From NCBI GenBank assembly GCA_041398005.1, contig JAWKVP010000002.1, forward strand, positions 186,001 to 250,000: a stretch of DNA of 64,000 nucleotides, written 5' to 3'. Positions 25,628 to 36,399 of this stretch are shown one piece after another. The position numbers were made by a program, and so were the translations under genes. The first letter of the stretch is position 1; every line of letters starts with the position of its first letter. The stretch is from JAGREO01 sp020446285. GTDB lineage: Bacteria > Pseudomonadota > Alphaproteobacteria > Geminicoccales > Geminicoccaceae. The notes under the pieces were generated by a model, which was given only the letters and a program-made list of their open reading frames with translations, did not search any database and was not told where the DNA came from.

Positions 25628-26278
25628 TCACGCCAGCCCGCCATTGTCCTCGATGAACTGGCGGATTTCCGCCACGCCGGTGCCGGTCCTGATGTTTGTG
25701 AAAACGAAGGGCCGCTCACCGCGCATCCTGCGGCTGTCACGATCCATCACATCCAGCGAGGCGCCCACGAACGGTGCAAGGTCGATCTTGTTGATGACCA
25801 GAAGATCCGAGCGGGTGATGCCGGGCCCGCCCTTTCTGGGGATCTTGTCGCCAGCGGAAACATCGATGACATAGATCGTCAGATCCGCGAGTTCGGGCGA
25901 GAAGGTGGCCGCGAGATTGTCACCACCGCTTTCGACGATGACGAGATCGAGTCCGGGAAAACGCACATTGAGATCGTCGATGGCGGCGAGGTTCATCGAT
26001 GCGTCCTCGCGGATGGCCGTGTGCGGGCACCCGCCCGTCTCGACACCGATGATGCGTTCGGCGTCGAGCGCACCGGAGCGGGTGAGAAACAGGGCATCCT
26101 CCTGGGTGTAGATGTCATTGGTGACGACCGCGATCTCGTAGATGTCGCGCATGGATTTGCAAAGGGCGTCCGTGAGCGCCGTCTTGCCGGTACCGACGGG
26201 ACCGCCGATGCCGACTCGCAGCGGACCATGGGGAGATCTTGCGGGCCGGGACCGGTGCGAATCGCCTGAATGGGTCAT
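25628..26278 (-). CDS. ureG: Urease accessory GTPase UreG
   Basis: A 216-residue GTPase that energises nickel insertion into urease with UreDFE. The P-loop GGPVGTGKT is at residues 25-33. The nickel-binding CPHTAIREDASMN (Cys-Pro-His) and SGGDNLAATFSPELADL follow, then the base-recognition element NKIDLAP. It is the last gene of the urea operon, overlapping the ureF stop by 4 bases. A short His/Ser-rich N-terminal extension (THSGDSHRS) is present but not a long histidine tail. Confidence 0.94.
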   Translation of the reverse strand: MTHSGDSHRSRPARSPHGPLRVGIGGPVGTGKTALTDALCKSMRDIYEIAVVTNDIYTQEDALFLTRSGALDAERIIGVETGGCPHTAIREDASMNLAAIDDLNVRFPGLDLVIVESGGDNLAATFSPELADLTIYVIDVSAGDKIPRKGGPGITRSDLLVINKIDLAPFVGASLDVMDRDSRRMRGERPFVFTNIRTGTGVAEIRQFIEDNGGLA

Positions 26279-26922
26279 GAGCGGAACAGCCTTGTATGCT
26301 GGGTTTCATGGAGCATGGAGGCGATGTCGTTCATCATCGCGCAGCCGCCAAGATCGTCGAGTGTCGAGGACAGGATTGTTTCCGTGGATGCCAGGATCAC
26401 GGGTTCGAACGCGGCGAGGACGACAAGGCCGTCGGTCTGTCCGAGCGGAATGGCGCGTACGGCCGCGGAAACGAGGTTCGCGACGAACGCGTTCAGATAG
26501 GCCTGGATCGTGGCACGAGGCGCTATGCCGGCGGTGCGTGCGGCGAGACCCACGGCGAGCGGATAGGCGCGTTCCCCATTCGCCTCGAAGACGGGATCGG
26601 GCCAGACCTGCCGGAGCGCACGCATGAATGCCCTGCCTTGTCCTGTACTTTCGGCCCTGAGTTCCATGGTCGCCTGAAAGGCACACGCCAGTTCGTCGAG
26701 CATGGCGATGTCGTGACCGTCGAACACTGCCTTGATGAAGATCGCATCGTTACGGGGACCACCATGGTCGAGCAGGTTCCCAAGCCAGTCCGCAAGGCTT
26801 GCCCGGTCACGGATCCAGCCCTGTTCGATGGCCGATTCGAGTCCGTGACTGTAGGTGTAGGCGCCCACGGGAAAGGCCGGCGACAGCCACGTCATCAGGC
26901 GCAGGAGCGCCATGTCAGTCAT
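26275..26922 (-). CDS. ureF: Urease accessory protein UreF
   Basis: An all-helical protein (215 residues from ATG 26922; 212 from 26913) that links UreG to the apo-urease-UreD complex and gates GTP hydrolysis. MTWLSPAFPVGAYTYSHGLE is the family N-terminal signature, with GRAFMRALRQ and AYLNAFVANLVSAAVRAIPL later. The start at 26922 overlaps ureE by 8 bases; the second in-frame ATG at 26913 removes the overlap. Long upstream extensions of the frame would code for low-complexity residues opposite the ureE histidine tail and are not used. Confidence 0.9.
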   Translation of the reverse strand: MTDMALLRLMTWLSPAFPVGAYTYSHGLESAIEQGWIRDRASLADWLGNLLDHGGPRNDAIFIKAVFDGHDIAMLDELACAFQATMELRAESTGQGRAFMRALRQVWPDPVFEANGERAYPLAVGLAARTAGIAPRATIQAYLNAFVANLVSAAVRAIPLGQTDGLVVLAAFEPVILASTETILSSTLDDLGGCAMMNDIASMLHETQHTRLFRS

Positions 26923-27370
26923 GATCGTGATGATGGTGATGATGGTGATGAGTGGCATGGCCGCCATAGGCGCCGCCTTCGGGGTCGAACGGCGCCTCGA
27001 CGCTCTCGAGCCGGCAACCGAGCCCTTCGAGCATGTGCTCGATGACATGATCCTCGCGGATGCGCATCCGCTCGCCGATGATCTGGGTCGGCAGGTGCCG
27101 ATTGCCGAGATGCCAGGCAATGCGCACCGGATCGTCCGTCACGATCTCGACCAGTTTCTCGGCCCGCGCGCGTACCCTGACGATACGGCCGTCCTCGAGT
27201 TCGAGATTCTCGCCATCCCTGAGGTGGGGCGCTTCGGCAAGGTCGATGAGGATGCGTTCGCCGGCCGCCGTCCCGATCACCTGCCGCCGCTTGCGTCGCC
27301 CCTCGAGGTCGAGAACAACCTCGTCCACGGCTTCATGTTGTCCGTTCAGCACGGATCTGACCCTGATCAT
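26915..27370 (-). CDS. ureE: Urease nickel metallochaperone UreE
   Basis: A 151-residue nickel carrier for urease maturation. The N-terminal peptide-binding domain is followed by the metal-binding core (AWHLGNRHLPTQI, with the conserved His, and REDHVIEHMLEGLG). The C-terminal tail holds an unbroken run of eight His flanked by more His and Asp, as in Klebsiella UreE, giving extra nickel storage. It lies 6 bases after ureC. Confidence 0.93.
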   Translation of the reverse strand: MIRVRSVLNGQHEAVDEVVLDLEGRRKRRQVIGTAAGERILIDLAEAPHLRDGENLELEDGRIVRVRARAEKLVEIVTDDPVRIAWHLGNRHLPTQIIGERMRIREDHVIEHMLEGLGCRLESVEAPFDPEGGAYGGHATHHHHHHHHDHD

Positions 27371-27376
27371 GGCGGT

Positions 27377-29088
<1,712 letters not shown>

Positions 29089-29089
<1 letters not shown>

Positions 29090-29397
29090 CAGTCGAGGCT
29101 CCCCATGATCTTCTGATTGAAGCCGAAAACCCTGCGCGAACCGCCAAGCGGCACCAGCATCACCTCCCTTGTCTGGCCGGGCTCGAAGCGCACGGCCGTT
29201 CCGGCCGGAATGTCCAGTCGCCAACCTCGTGCCTTCTCGCGATCGAATTCAAGTGCGGGGTTGGTCTCGTGGAAATGATAATGCGAACCGACCTGAATCG
29301 GCCGATCGCCCCTGTTGGCGACCTCGATGCTCAGGGTCTCTTCACCGGCATTGAGCTCGATGTCGCCGGGCATGGTCATCACTTCACCGGGAATCAT
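29089..29397 (-). CDS. ureB: Urease subunit beta
   Basis: A 102-residue structural subunit. The typical N-terminal motif MIPGEVMTMPGDIELNAG is present, with GSHYHFHETNPALEFDRE and VRFEPGQTREVMLVPLGG. The start ATG at 29397 is taken by similarity; a frame six codons longer exists. In this organism ureA and ureB are separate genes, unlike the fused form of Helicobacter. It overlaps ureC by one base. Confidence 0.95.
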
Positions 29398-29411
29398 GGG
29401 TTCGCATCTCC

Positions 29412-29714
29412 TCAACGAACGGGTTCATGCACGGTGACGAGCTTGGTGCCATCGGGAAAGGTGGCCTCGACCTGCACGTCGTGGATCATCTCCGCCACGC
29501 CTTCCATCACCTGCTCGCGGGTGATGACATGGGCGCCGGTCTCCATCAGCTCGGCGACGCTGCGTCCGTCGCGCGCGCCTTCGACGACGAAATCGGTAAT
29601 CAGCGCCACCGTTTCGGGATGGTTGAGCTTCACCCCCCGCTCCAGTCTGCGCCGGGCGACCAGTGCGGCCATGGCGACGAGCAGCTTGTCCTTCTCGCGC
29701 GGTGTCAGATTCAA
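29412..29714 (-). CDS. ureA: Urease subunit gamma
   Basis: A 100-residue small subunit. The sequence MNLTPREKDKLLVAMAALVA, then RGVKLNHPETVALI and VEATFPDGTKLVTVHEPVR are canonical. Length is exactly as expected for the separate gamma subunit. It lies 18 bases after ureD and 14 before ureB. Confidence 0.96.
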   Translation of the reverse strand: MNLTPREKDKLLVAMAALVARRRLERGVKLNHPETVALITDFVVEGARDGRSVAELMETGAHVITREQVMEGVAEMIHDVQVEATFPDGTKLVTVHEPVR

Positions 29715-29732
29715 GGTTCCCTCCCCGTTCGT

Positions 29733-30656
29733 TCAGCCGGACCAGACCTTCGGCACACGGAGATCCGCGCCGGGCAGGGTTTCACCCAGACGGCGGATCG
29801 CCGCAACCAGTCCCGCCCGCAATTCCGCAGCATCGGCAGCGAGCAGGCGGGCGACGAGTATCCCGTCCATTCGGCTGCATGCCACGAGATTCCGCAACCC
29901 GTCGAGACAGGCCGTTGCCTCGCCGCTCGCGGATCCGGCAAGCAGCAACGTTGCAAAACAGGTCCGGCCACGGGCAATGGCGGGGCGCTGCAGGGTCGCG
30001 TGCATGTCGCCGCTCAGTCGCAACGTATCGGCAAGGACCAGGCGGCCGTCGATCCGGATCCGCCAATGATCGACGATCCCACCGGAGCGGACCTGTTCGC
30101 CCATCGCCCGGCGACCGATCACCCAGCTTTCCACCGCCACCAGCCTCGCATCGCCGGTGAGCGCGACATCGAAGCGGCGTTCGAGCATGCTGCCATCGAA
30201 GACGATGGTCTCCTGCGGCAGCCAGAAGGCAGTGGCTCCCTTGGCCACCTCGAGCCGGTTGGCGACCCGCGCCGTTCCGCCCGAAGAGCGATAGAGCCGT
30301 TCAGCCGCCTGAGTAGTCAGCGTGGCCGTCGTATCCTGGGCCCAGATGCCATGCACATCGAAGCGATCACCACCGGTAAGGCCGCCAGCCGTATTGAGCA
30401 GTACCGCTACCGGACCGCCCACGCCATGATCGCGCGGCAGGCGGATCTTCGCGCAGCCTTCCTGCCGCAGCCGGTCGAGCACGGTTGCCAATCCGCGGCG
30501 CTTGAAGGCGATGACTGCCCGGCCCTCGCTTCGCTGCATCGCCGGCGCCGGGACAGGCGCAGGCACGAGCGCGGGTGCGCCGGGGCACGAGGCGGCGAGG
30601 ATCGAGGCGCGGTTTTCGGCCTCGCCGCGTTCAGACGACGAGATGGCGACGGACAT
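29733..30656 (-). CDS. ureD: Urease accessory protein UreD
   Basis: A 307-residue scaffold (UreD/UreH) that binds apo-urease and channels nickel from UreG. The family stretch KIRLPRDHGVGGPVAVLLNT AGG (conserved NTAGG), GGDRFDV, TTQAAERLYRSSGG and LPQETIVFDGSMLER are present. The N-terminus carries an unusual Ala/Pro-rich lead (ASCPGAPALVPAPVPAPA) before similarity starts. ATG 30656 is preferred; ATG 30662 is two codons earlier. Both overlap the end of urtE by about 26-32 bases, tying urea uptake genes to urease genes in one transcript. Confidence 0.9.
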   Translation of the reverse strand: MSVAISSSERGEAENRASILAASCPGAPALVPAPVPAPAMQRSEGRAVIAFKRRGLATVLDRLRQEGCAKIRLPRDHGVGGPVAVLLNTAGGLTGGDRFDVHGIWAQDTTATLTTQAAERLYRSSGGTARVANRLEVAKGATAFWLPQETIVFDGSMLERRFDVALTGDARLVAVESWVIGRRAMGEQVRSGGIVDHWRIRIDGRLVLADTLRLSGDMHATLQRPAIARGRTCFATLLLAGSASGEATACLDGLRNLVACSRMDGILVARLLAADAAELRAGLVAAIRRLGETLPGADLRVPKVWSG

Positions 30657-31326
30657 CGTCATCGTCCATCTGATCGCGTGTACCACGCGCAACCACCTCG
30701 CCCCGATCCAGCACGAGAAACCGGTCGGCGAGATCACGAGCGAACTCGAAATACTGTTCGACGAGAACGATGGCCATGCCGCCCCTGTCGCGCAGGCCGG
30801 CGATCACGGTGCCGATATCCTTGATGATCGAGGGCTGGATGCCTTCCGTCGGTTCATCGAGAATAAGCAGCTTCGGGCGGGTCACGAGTGCCCGCGCGAT
30901 GGCGAGCTGCTGCTGCTGGCCGCCGGAAAGATCACCCCCGCGACGGCCGAGCATGTCACCCAGGATCGGGAACAGCTCGAAGATTTCGTGCGCGATGGTC
31001 TGCTCGTCGCGAGGCAAGGGCGCGAAACCGGTTTCGAGGTTCTCCCTGACGGTCAGCAGAGGAAAGATCTCCCGGCCCTGCGGCACGATGGCGACCCCGC
31101 GCCGAGCACGATCGGCGGGTCGAAGACGCTGGATCGGCTCATCCTCGAGCCGGATTTCGCCCGAGCGCACCTGCTCCAGCCCGACGATGGCCCGCATCAG
31201 GCTGGTCTTGCCGACACCGTTGCGGCCCAGCACACAGGTCACCTGGCCCGCCTCCGCCGTCATCGACACCGATCGCAGGGCCTGTGCCGCACCATAGAAG
31301 AGGTCGAGATCCGTCACGTTCAGCAT
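30631..31326 (-). CDS. urtE: Urea ABC transporter ATPase UrtE
   Basis: A 231-residue LivF-like ATPase of the high-affinity urea transporter. Walker A is GRNGVGKT, the signature LSGGQQQQL and Walker B LLILDEPTEGIQPS. The opening MLNVTDLDLFYGAAQALRSV is typical of UrtE. It is the last urt gene and overlaps ureD, with urtD ending 3 bases upstream. Confidence 0.95.
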   Translation of the reverse strand: MLNVTDLDLFYGAAQALRSVSMTAEAGQVTCVLGRNGVGKTSLMRAIVGLEQVRSGEIRLEDEPIQRLRPADRARRGVAIVPQGREIFPLLTVRENLETGFAPLPRDEQTIAHEIFELFPILGDMLGRRGGDLSGGQQQQLAIARALVTRPKLLILDEPTEGIQPSIIKDIGTVIAGLRDRGGMAIVLVEQYFEFARDLADRFLVLDRGEVVARGTRDQMDDDDVRRHLVV

Positions 31327-31329
31327 GGT

Positions 31330-32073
31330 TCAGCGCCCCAGATACACGTCGATGACACGCTGGTTGGCGCTGACGCTGTCGATGGATCCCTCGGCGATGA
31401 CCGAGCCCTCGTGCAGGACCGTCACCCGGCAATCGAGCGCGCGCACGAATGTCATGTCATGCTCGACGACGACCACCGCATGCTTGCCGGCAAGGGATTT
31501 CAGCAGCCGCGCGGTATGCTCGGTCTCCGCATCGGTCATGCCGGCGACGGGCTCGTCGACCAGCATCAGCTTGGGATCCTGACAGAGCAGCATGCCGATC
31601 TCCAGCCACTGTTTCTGCCCGTGGCTGAGACTGCCGGCGAGATCGAAGGCCCGATCCTCGAGCCTTATGGTCGAAAGCGTGTCCTCCAGCCTGTCGCGGT
31701 CAGCCCGGCTCAGCCTCTGCCAGAGCCCGAGAAACGGCCGGCGCTCGCCGGTCATGGCGAGATCCAGATTGTCCCAGACCGTGTGGTTCTCGAACACGGT
31801 GGGCTTCTGGAACTTCCGGCCGATGCCGAGTTCGGCGATCCGCGCCTCGTCGTGAACCGTCAGATCGATCCGGTTTTCGAACTCCACCCGACCGAGATCC
31901 GGGCGGGTCTTGCCGGTGATGACGTCCATCATGGTCGTCTTACCCGCGCCATTGGGACCGATCACCGCCCGCAGCTCGCCGCGCTCGATATAGAGGTTCA
32001 GTCCGTTCAGCGCCTTGAAACCGTCGAAGCTCTTGGTGACGCCTTCGACATAGAGGATGTGGCCATCGCTCAT
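31330..32073 (-). CDS. urtD: Urea ABC transporter ATPase UrtD
   Basis: A 247-residue LivG-like ATPase. Walker A GPNGAGKTT, the switch GIGRKFQKPTVFENHTVWDN, signature LSHGQKQWLEIGM and Walker B LMLVDEPVAGM match UrtD. ATG 32073 overlaps the urtC stop by 4 bases. The longer frame upstream is excluded by its Arg-rich non-homologous content. Confidence 0.95.
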   Translation of the reverse strand: MSDGHILYVEGVTKSFDGFKALNGLNLYIERGELRAVIGPNGAGKTTMMDVITGKTRPDLGRVEFENRIDLTVHDEARIAELGIGRKFQKPTVFENHTVWDNLDLAMTGERRPFLGLWQRLSRADRDRLEDTLSTIRLEDRAFDLAGSLSHGQKQWLEIGMLLCQDPKLMLVDEPVAGMTDAETEHTARLLKSLAGKHAVVVVEHDMTFVRALDCRVTVLHEGSVIAEGSIDSVSANQRVIDVYLGR

Positions 32074-33218
32074 CGTTCGTTCACCGCCTTGCGCATCCGT
32101 TCCCTTTCCTCGTTCTCGAAAGCGGGGCGGGTCCCGCGCACCCATGCGAGATAGCCGGCAAGCCCGCCGGCGATGCCCCGCGGGAAGAGGAGCGTCACGG
32201 CGATGAAGAGGAGGCCCAGCGCATAGAGCCAGAATTCGGGATAGCGGATCGTGAACCAGCTCTTCGCGGCATTCACGACAACGGCGCCGATGACCGGCCC
32301 GACAAGCGTCCCCCGTCCACCCACCGCAGCCCAGACGACCACCTCGATGGAGTTGGCGGGCGAGAATTCGCCGGGATTGATGATGCCCACCTGCGGAACG
32401 TAGAGGGCACCCGCGATACCGGCCATCAGCGCGGAGACGGTGAAGACGAAGACCTTGTACCGGTCGGCCTCGTAGCCGAGGAAGCGCGTGCGGCTCTCGG
32501 CATCGCGAATGGCGATCAGGACCCGGCCGAGCTTCGATCCGACGATCGCCCGCGCGGTCATGAAGCCGAGAGCAAGCGCGATGACGGAAGCCGCGAACAG
32601 CGCGGCGCGGGTCTCGGCTGACTGGATCGGATAACCGAGGATGTCCTTGAAATCCGTGAGGCCGTTATTGCCGCCGAATCCCATGTCGTTGCGGAAGAAG
32701 GCGAGCATCAGCGCGAAGGTCATCGCCTGGGTGATGATGGAGAAATAGACACCCGTCACCCGGCTGCGAAAGGCGAACCAGGCAAAGACATAGGCGAGCA
32801 GACCCGGAACCAGCAGAACCATGAGTGCCGCAAACGCGAACTGGTCGAAGCCGAACCAGTACCAGGGCAGTTCCTGCCAGTTCAGAAAGACCATGAAATC
32901 CGGCAGCTCGGCATTGCCGTAGACACCGCGATCGCCGATCTGACGCATCAGATACATGCCCATCACATAGCCGCCGAGGGCGAAAAAGGCGCCGTGACCG
33001 AGCGACAGGATGCCGGCATAGCCCCAGATCAGGTCGATGGAGAGTGCAAGCAGGCCATAGCAGACATATTTGCCCCAGAGCGTGACCTGATAGCTTTCGA
33101 GATGCCAGGGGTGGGAGGCCGGCAGCTTCAGGCTTGCATACGGCACGGCAATGGCGATGGCGGCGAGGATCAGGACGAAGATCCATCCGCCCGTGCGGAG
33201 GTGGCGGGTCAGCAGCAT
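32070..33218 (-). CDS. urtC: Urea ABC transporter permease UrtC
   Basis: A 382-residue LivM-like permease with around ten membrane helices. GYAGILSLGHGAFFALGGY is the conserved inner-loop region. SRVTGVYFSIITQAMTFALM and PGEFSPANSIEVVVWAAVGG are typical of UrtC. The ATG lies one base after the urtB stop. A longer open frame upstream, opposite urtB, is an artefact. The C-terminus is charged (ERERMRKAVNER). Confidence 0.94.
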   Translation of the reverse strand: MLLTRHLRTGGWIFVLILAAIAIAVPYASLKLPASHPWHLESYQVTLWGKYVCYGLLALSIDLIWGYAGILSLGHGAFFALGGYVMGMYLMRQIGDRGVYGNAELPDFMVFLNWQELPWYWFGFDQFAFAALMVLLVPGLLAYVFAWFAFRSRVTGVYFSIITQAMTFALMLAFFRNDMGFGGNNGLTDFKDILGYPIQSAETRAALFAASVIALALGFMTARAIVGSKLGRVLIAIRDAESRTRFLGYEADRYKVFVFTVSALMAGIAGALYVPQVGIINPGEFSPANSIEVVVWAAVGGRGTLVGPVIGAVVVNAAKSWFTIRYPEFWLYALGLLFIAVTLLFPRGIAGGLAGYLAWVRGTRPAFENEERERMRKAVNER

Positions 33219-33219
33219 G

Positions 33220-34833
33220 TCAGGCCTCCACCGCGCGGCCGCGCTGGGCAAAGAGCCCCCTCGGGCGCTTCTGGATGAACAGGATGATGAGCACGAGCAC
33301 GAGTATCTTGCCGAGCACCGCGCCGAATTGCGGCTCGATGAACTTGTTGAGAACACCGAGCATCATCGCCCCCGTAAGCGTGCCCCAGAGATTGCCGACA
33401 CCGCCGAAGACGACGACGAGGAAACTGTCGATGATGTAGCCCTGCCCGAGATTGGGACTGACATTGTCGATCTGCGAGAGCGCCACGCCGGCAAGCCCGG
33501 CAATTCCGGAGCCGAGCCCGAAGGTGAGCGCGTCGACCCGGCCCGTGCGGATCCCCATGGCCGATGCCATCTCGCGGTTCTGGGTCACCGCACGGGTGTA
33601 GAGGCCGAAGCGGGTTTTCCTGAGGATCGCGAGCAGGCCGAAGAAGACGATGAGCGCGAAGACGAAGATCCAGATCCGGTTCCAGGTCAGCACCATCTGT
33701 CCGAGTTCGATGGAGCCGCTCATCCATGAGGGATTGCCCACCTCACGATTGGTCGGGCCGAAGATCGAACGCACCGCCTGCTGCAGGATCAGCGATATAC
33801 CCCAGGTGGCGAGCAGCGTTTCGAGCGGTCGGCCGTACAGCCAGCGGATGATGCCGCGTTCGATGGCGATACCGACCAGCCCTGCCACCAGAAAGGCGAG
33901 CGGAATGGCGATGAAGAGGGAAAGGTCGAACAGGCCCGGCATCGACGTACGGATGAATTCCTGCACGACGAAGGTGGTATAGGCGCCGATCATCACCATT
34001 TCACCATGCGCCAGATTGATGACGCCCATCACCCCGAAGGTGATCGCAAGGCCGATGGCGGCGAGCAGCAGTACCGAGCCCAGCGAGGCGCCATAGACGA
34101 TATTCTGACCGGCATCCCACAAGGCAAGTTCCCGCTGGATCGCGGCCATGGCGCCGGCAGCGGCCTCGGCAACCGGCCCTTCGCCGCTGGCGGCGCCAGA
34201 CAGGAGGGCGTTGGCATCGAGTGTGCCGAGTGCGGCAACGATCTGCACCGCATCCGTGCGGGCCACCTCGTCAGCATCGGGATCGCGCAGGAGTGCTGCG
34301 GCGCGTGCGGCAACGAAAGCCTCCCTGATCGCCGGATCGTTCTCCGATGCGATCGCATCCTCGAGCAGCGGGATTTCGCCCGGTCCGGCACTGGCGAACA
34401 GATTGCTGGCGGCGGCCATGCGTACCGCTGGATCGGGACTCTTCAGCGTCAGCGCGCTGGTTGCGTCGTCGATGGCCCGACGCAGCCTGTTGTTCACCCG
34501 GATCTTCTCGACATCCTGTTTGCCGACACGACCCAGATCCTCACCCGTCACGGCATCGCGGATGCGAAATCCGTCGCCATCGGGCCGTGCGATCACGATA
34601 CGCGTGTCGGCCGCCCCGTCGGTCGCAAGGACATGGAGATTGCCGGCCCGCATCTCTGCAAGGATCCCGGCCACCGCCGGCACGCCGGTCGCTGCGAGCG
34701 CGGCAACGGCCTCTGCCCTGTCACCATAGCCACCCTCGGCGAGGGCGCGAACCTCGGCGCTGATGTCCTGTTCCTGAGCGGCCAGTGGCGTTGCCACGAA
34801 TGCCAGGATGAAGGCGAGAAGATGGATGAACAT
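33220..34833 (-). CDS. urtB: Urea ABC transporter permease UrtB
   Basis: A 537-residue LivH-like permease with the long N-terminal periplasmic region characteristic of UrtB. A signal-like helix (residues 1-20, LLAFILAFVATPLA) is followed by a helical region of about 220 residues rich in Ala (ALAEGGYGDRAEAVAALA and similar), then eight or so membrane helices. ITFGVMGVINLAHGEMVMIG and the end QKRPRGLFAQRGR are typical. It is separated from urtA by 113 bases, where a short GC-rich inverted repeat (34861-34873) may lower readthrough. Confidence 0.92.
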   Translation of the reverse strand: MFIHLLAFILAFVATPLAAQEQDISAEVRALAEGGYGDRAEAVAALAATGVPAVAGILAEMRAGNLHVLATDGAADTRIVIARPDGDGFRIRDAVTGEDLGRVGKQDVEKIRVNNRLRRAIDDATSALTLKSPDPAVRMAAASNLFASAGPGEIPLLEDAIASENDPAIREAFVAARAAALLRDPDADEVARTDAVQIVAALGTLDANALLSGAASGEGPVAEAAAGAMAAIQRELALWDAGQNIVYGASLGSVLLLAAIGLAITFGVMGVINLAHGEMVMIGAYTTFVVQEFIRTSMPGLFDLSLFIAIPLAFLVAGLVGIAIERGIIRWLYGRPLETLLATWGISLILQQAVRSIFGPTNREVGNPSWMSGSIELGQMVLTWNRIWIFVFALIVFFGLLAILRKTRFGLYTRAVTQNREMASAMGIRTGRVDALTFGLGSGIAGLAGVALSQIDNVSPNLGQGYIIDSFLVVVFGGVGNLWGTLTGAMMLGVLNKFIEPQFGAVLGKILVLVLIILFIQKRPRGLFAQRGRAVEA

Positions 34834-34946
34834 GAACGATCCGACGAACGGGAGGAGAGAGCGGCCCGGCCGCGCCGACGCCCGGGAGGGGAGGCGGGTC
34901 GGGGGCCAGGCCGCATGCAGCAGGAGTCGCGAACGGAGCGACGATC

Positions 34947-36212
34947 CTACTGATAGGCTGGCGTCTCGCAGCCGCCGCAGACCCAGGGCCAGGTCCAGTC
35001 GGCGGTCAGCTTCGCGCTTTCGGGAATGAAGTCGGACCAGGCGTCGCCGGCGACCACGCCATCGGTCTCCCAAACCGTCTCGAGCTGTCCGTCGGCCTGG
35101 ATTTCACCGATGAGGACGGGCTTGGAGAGGTGGTGGTTGGTGTTCATGACGGCGGTGCCACCGGTGAGATTGGGCACTTCCTGACCATACATCGCCTGCC
35201 GGACCGCATCGACGTCGGTCGTTCCGGCCTGCTCCACGGCATGGGCCCACATGTTGAAACCGATATAGTGCGCTTCCATCGGATCGTTGGTGACGCGGCT
35301 GTCATCCTTGGTGAATGCGTGCCAGGTTTCGATGAATGCCGCGTTCTCGGGGGTGTCCACAGACATGAAATAGTTCCAGGCGGCCAGATGACCCACCAGC
35401 GGTGCCGTGTCGATGCCCGCGAGTTCCTCCTCGCCGACCGAAAAGGCGACAACCGGAATATCCTCGGCCTTCACACCCTGATTGCCGAGTTCCTTGTAGA
35501 AAGGCACGTTGGCGTCGCCATTGATGGTCGAGACCACCGCCGTCTTCTTGCCAGCCGAGCCGAACGCCTTGATGTCGGAGACGATGGTCTGCCAGTCCGA
35601 ATGGCTGAACGGCGTGTAGTTGATCATGATGTCCCCTTCGCCCACCCCCTTGTCCTTGAGGTACTGTTCGAGGATCTTGTTGGTCGTGCGGGGATAGACA
35701 TAGTCGGTGCCGGCCAGAACCCAGCGTTCCACGCCCTCCTCGTTCATCAGATAGTCGACAGCGGGAATGGCCTGCTGGTTGGGGGCGGCACCGGTGTAGA
35801 ACACGTTGCGCGAGCTTTCCTCACCCTCGTACTGCACGGGATAGAGGAGCAGGCCGTTGAGTTCCTCGAACACCGGCAGCACCGACTTGCGGCTTACCGA
35901 GGTCCAGCAGCCGAAGACCGCGGCCACCTTCTCGACCTCGAGCAGCTCGCGGGCCTTTTCGGCGAACAGCGGCCAGTCGGAAGCGGGATCGACGACCACC
36001 GCCTCGATCTCCTTGCCCAGCAGGCCGCCCTTCCTGTTCTGCTCTTCGATCAGCATCAGCATGGCATCCTTCAGCGTGGTCTCGCTGATGGCCATGGTGC
36101 CGGAAAGCGAATGAAGGATGCCGACCTTGATCGTATCCTCCTGGGCAGATGCCAGCGCGGTCGTGCCGAGAAGGGCCGCCAGCGTCAGCGCCGCGATCTT
36201 CGGGATGCCCAT
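34947..36212 (-). CDS. urtA: Urea ABC transporter, substrate-binding protein UrtA
   Basis: A 421-residue periplasmic binding protein. The signal peptide spans residues 1-23 (IAALTLAALLGTTALASA). The mature protein shows IKVGILHSLSGTMAISETTL and FGCWTSVSRKSVLPVFEELN, which are diagnostic of UrtA (urea-type rather than amino-acid Liv proteins). The C-terminus ends in a Trp/Cys-rich WPWVCGGCETPAYQ. The ATG at 36212 follows GCAAAGGAGCTAACC, a strong ribosome-binding site. A sigma-54 promoter sits 46 bases upstream of the start codon, so expression is expected under nitrogen limitation. Confidence 0.96.
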   Translation of the reverse strand: MGIPKIAALTLAALLGTTALASAQEDTIKVGILHSLSGTMAISETTLKDAMLMLIEEQNRKGGLLGKEIEAVVVDPASDWPLFAEKARELLEVEKVAAVFGCWTSVSRKSVLPVFEELNGLLLYPVQYEGEESSRNVFYTGAAPNQQAIPAVDYLMNEEGVERWVLAGTDYVYPRTTNKILEQYLKDKGVGEGDIMINYTPFSHSDWQTIVSDIKAFGSAGKKTAVVSTINGDANVPFYKELGNQGVKAEDIPVVAFSVGEEELAGIDTAPLVGHLAAWNYFMSVDTPENAAFIETWHAFTKDDSRVTNDPMEAHYIGFNMWAHAVEQAGTTDVDAVRQAMYGQEVPNLTGGTAVMNTNHHLSKPVLIGEIQADGQLETVWETDGVVAGDAWSDFIPESAKLTADWTWPWVCGGCETPAYQ

Positions 36213-36257
36213 GGTTAGCTCCTTTGCATTCAGATGCCTTGTCGATGAAGACATCCA

Positions 36258-36274
36258 AGCAAGCATCGTGCCAA
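36258..36274 (-). promoter_or_regulatory. Sigma-54 promoter of the urt-ure operon
   Basis: Read on the minus strand, TTGGCACGATGCTTGCT fits the sigma-54 consensus YTGGCACG-N4-TTGCW at every conserved position (-24 GG and -12 GC with correct spacing). It lies 46-62 bases before the urtA ATG, leaving a short leader with a good ribosome-binding site. An NtrC-type enhancer (GCAC-N-GTGC) was not clearly seen in the 125 bases upstream. Confidence 0.8.
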
Positions 36275-36399
36275 CACAGGAAACTTGACCGGGCGAACGT
36301 GATCAGAAAATGCGAGTGCCCGTTTTTTGCCCGCCTTGCGCGTGTTTGATTAAAATTTGTGCTGAATCGCTTCGTACCGGCGCCATATGGCAGTTATCG

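Noticed and set aside
36275..36399. NtrC enhancer site upstream of the urtA sigma-54 promoter
   Set aside because: GCAC occurs but without a GTGC partner at the right spacing, so I could not support an NtrC site by eye.
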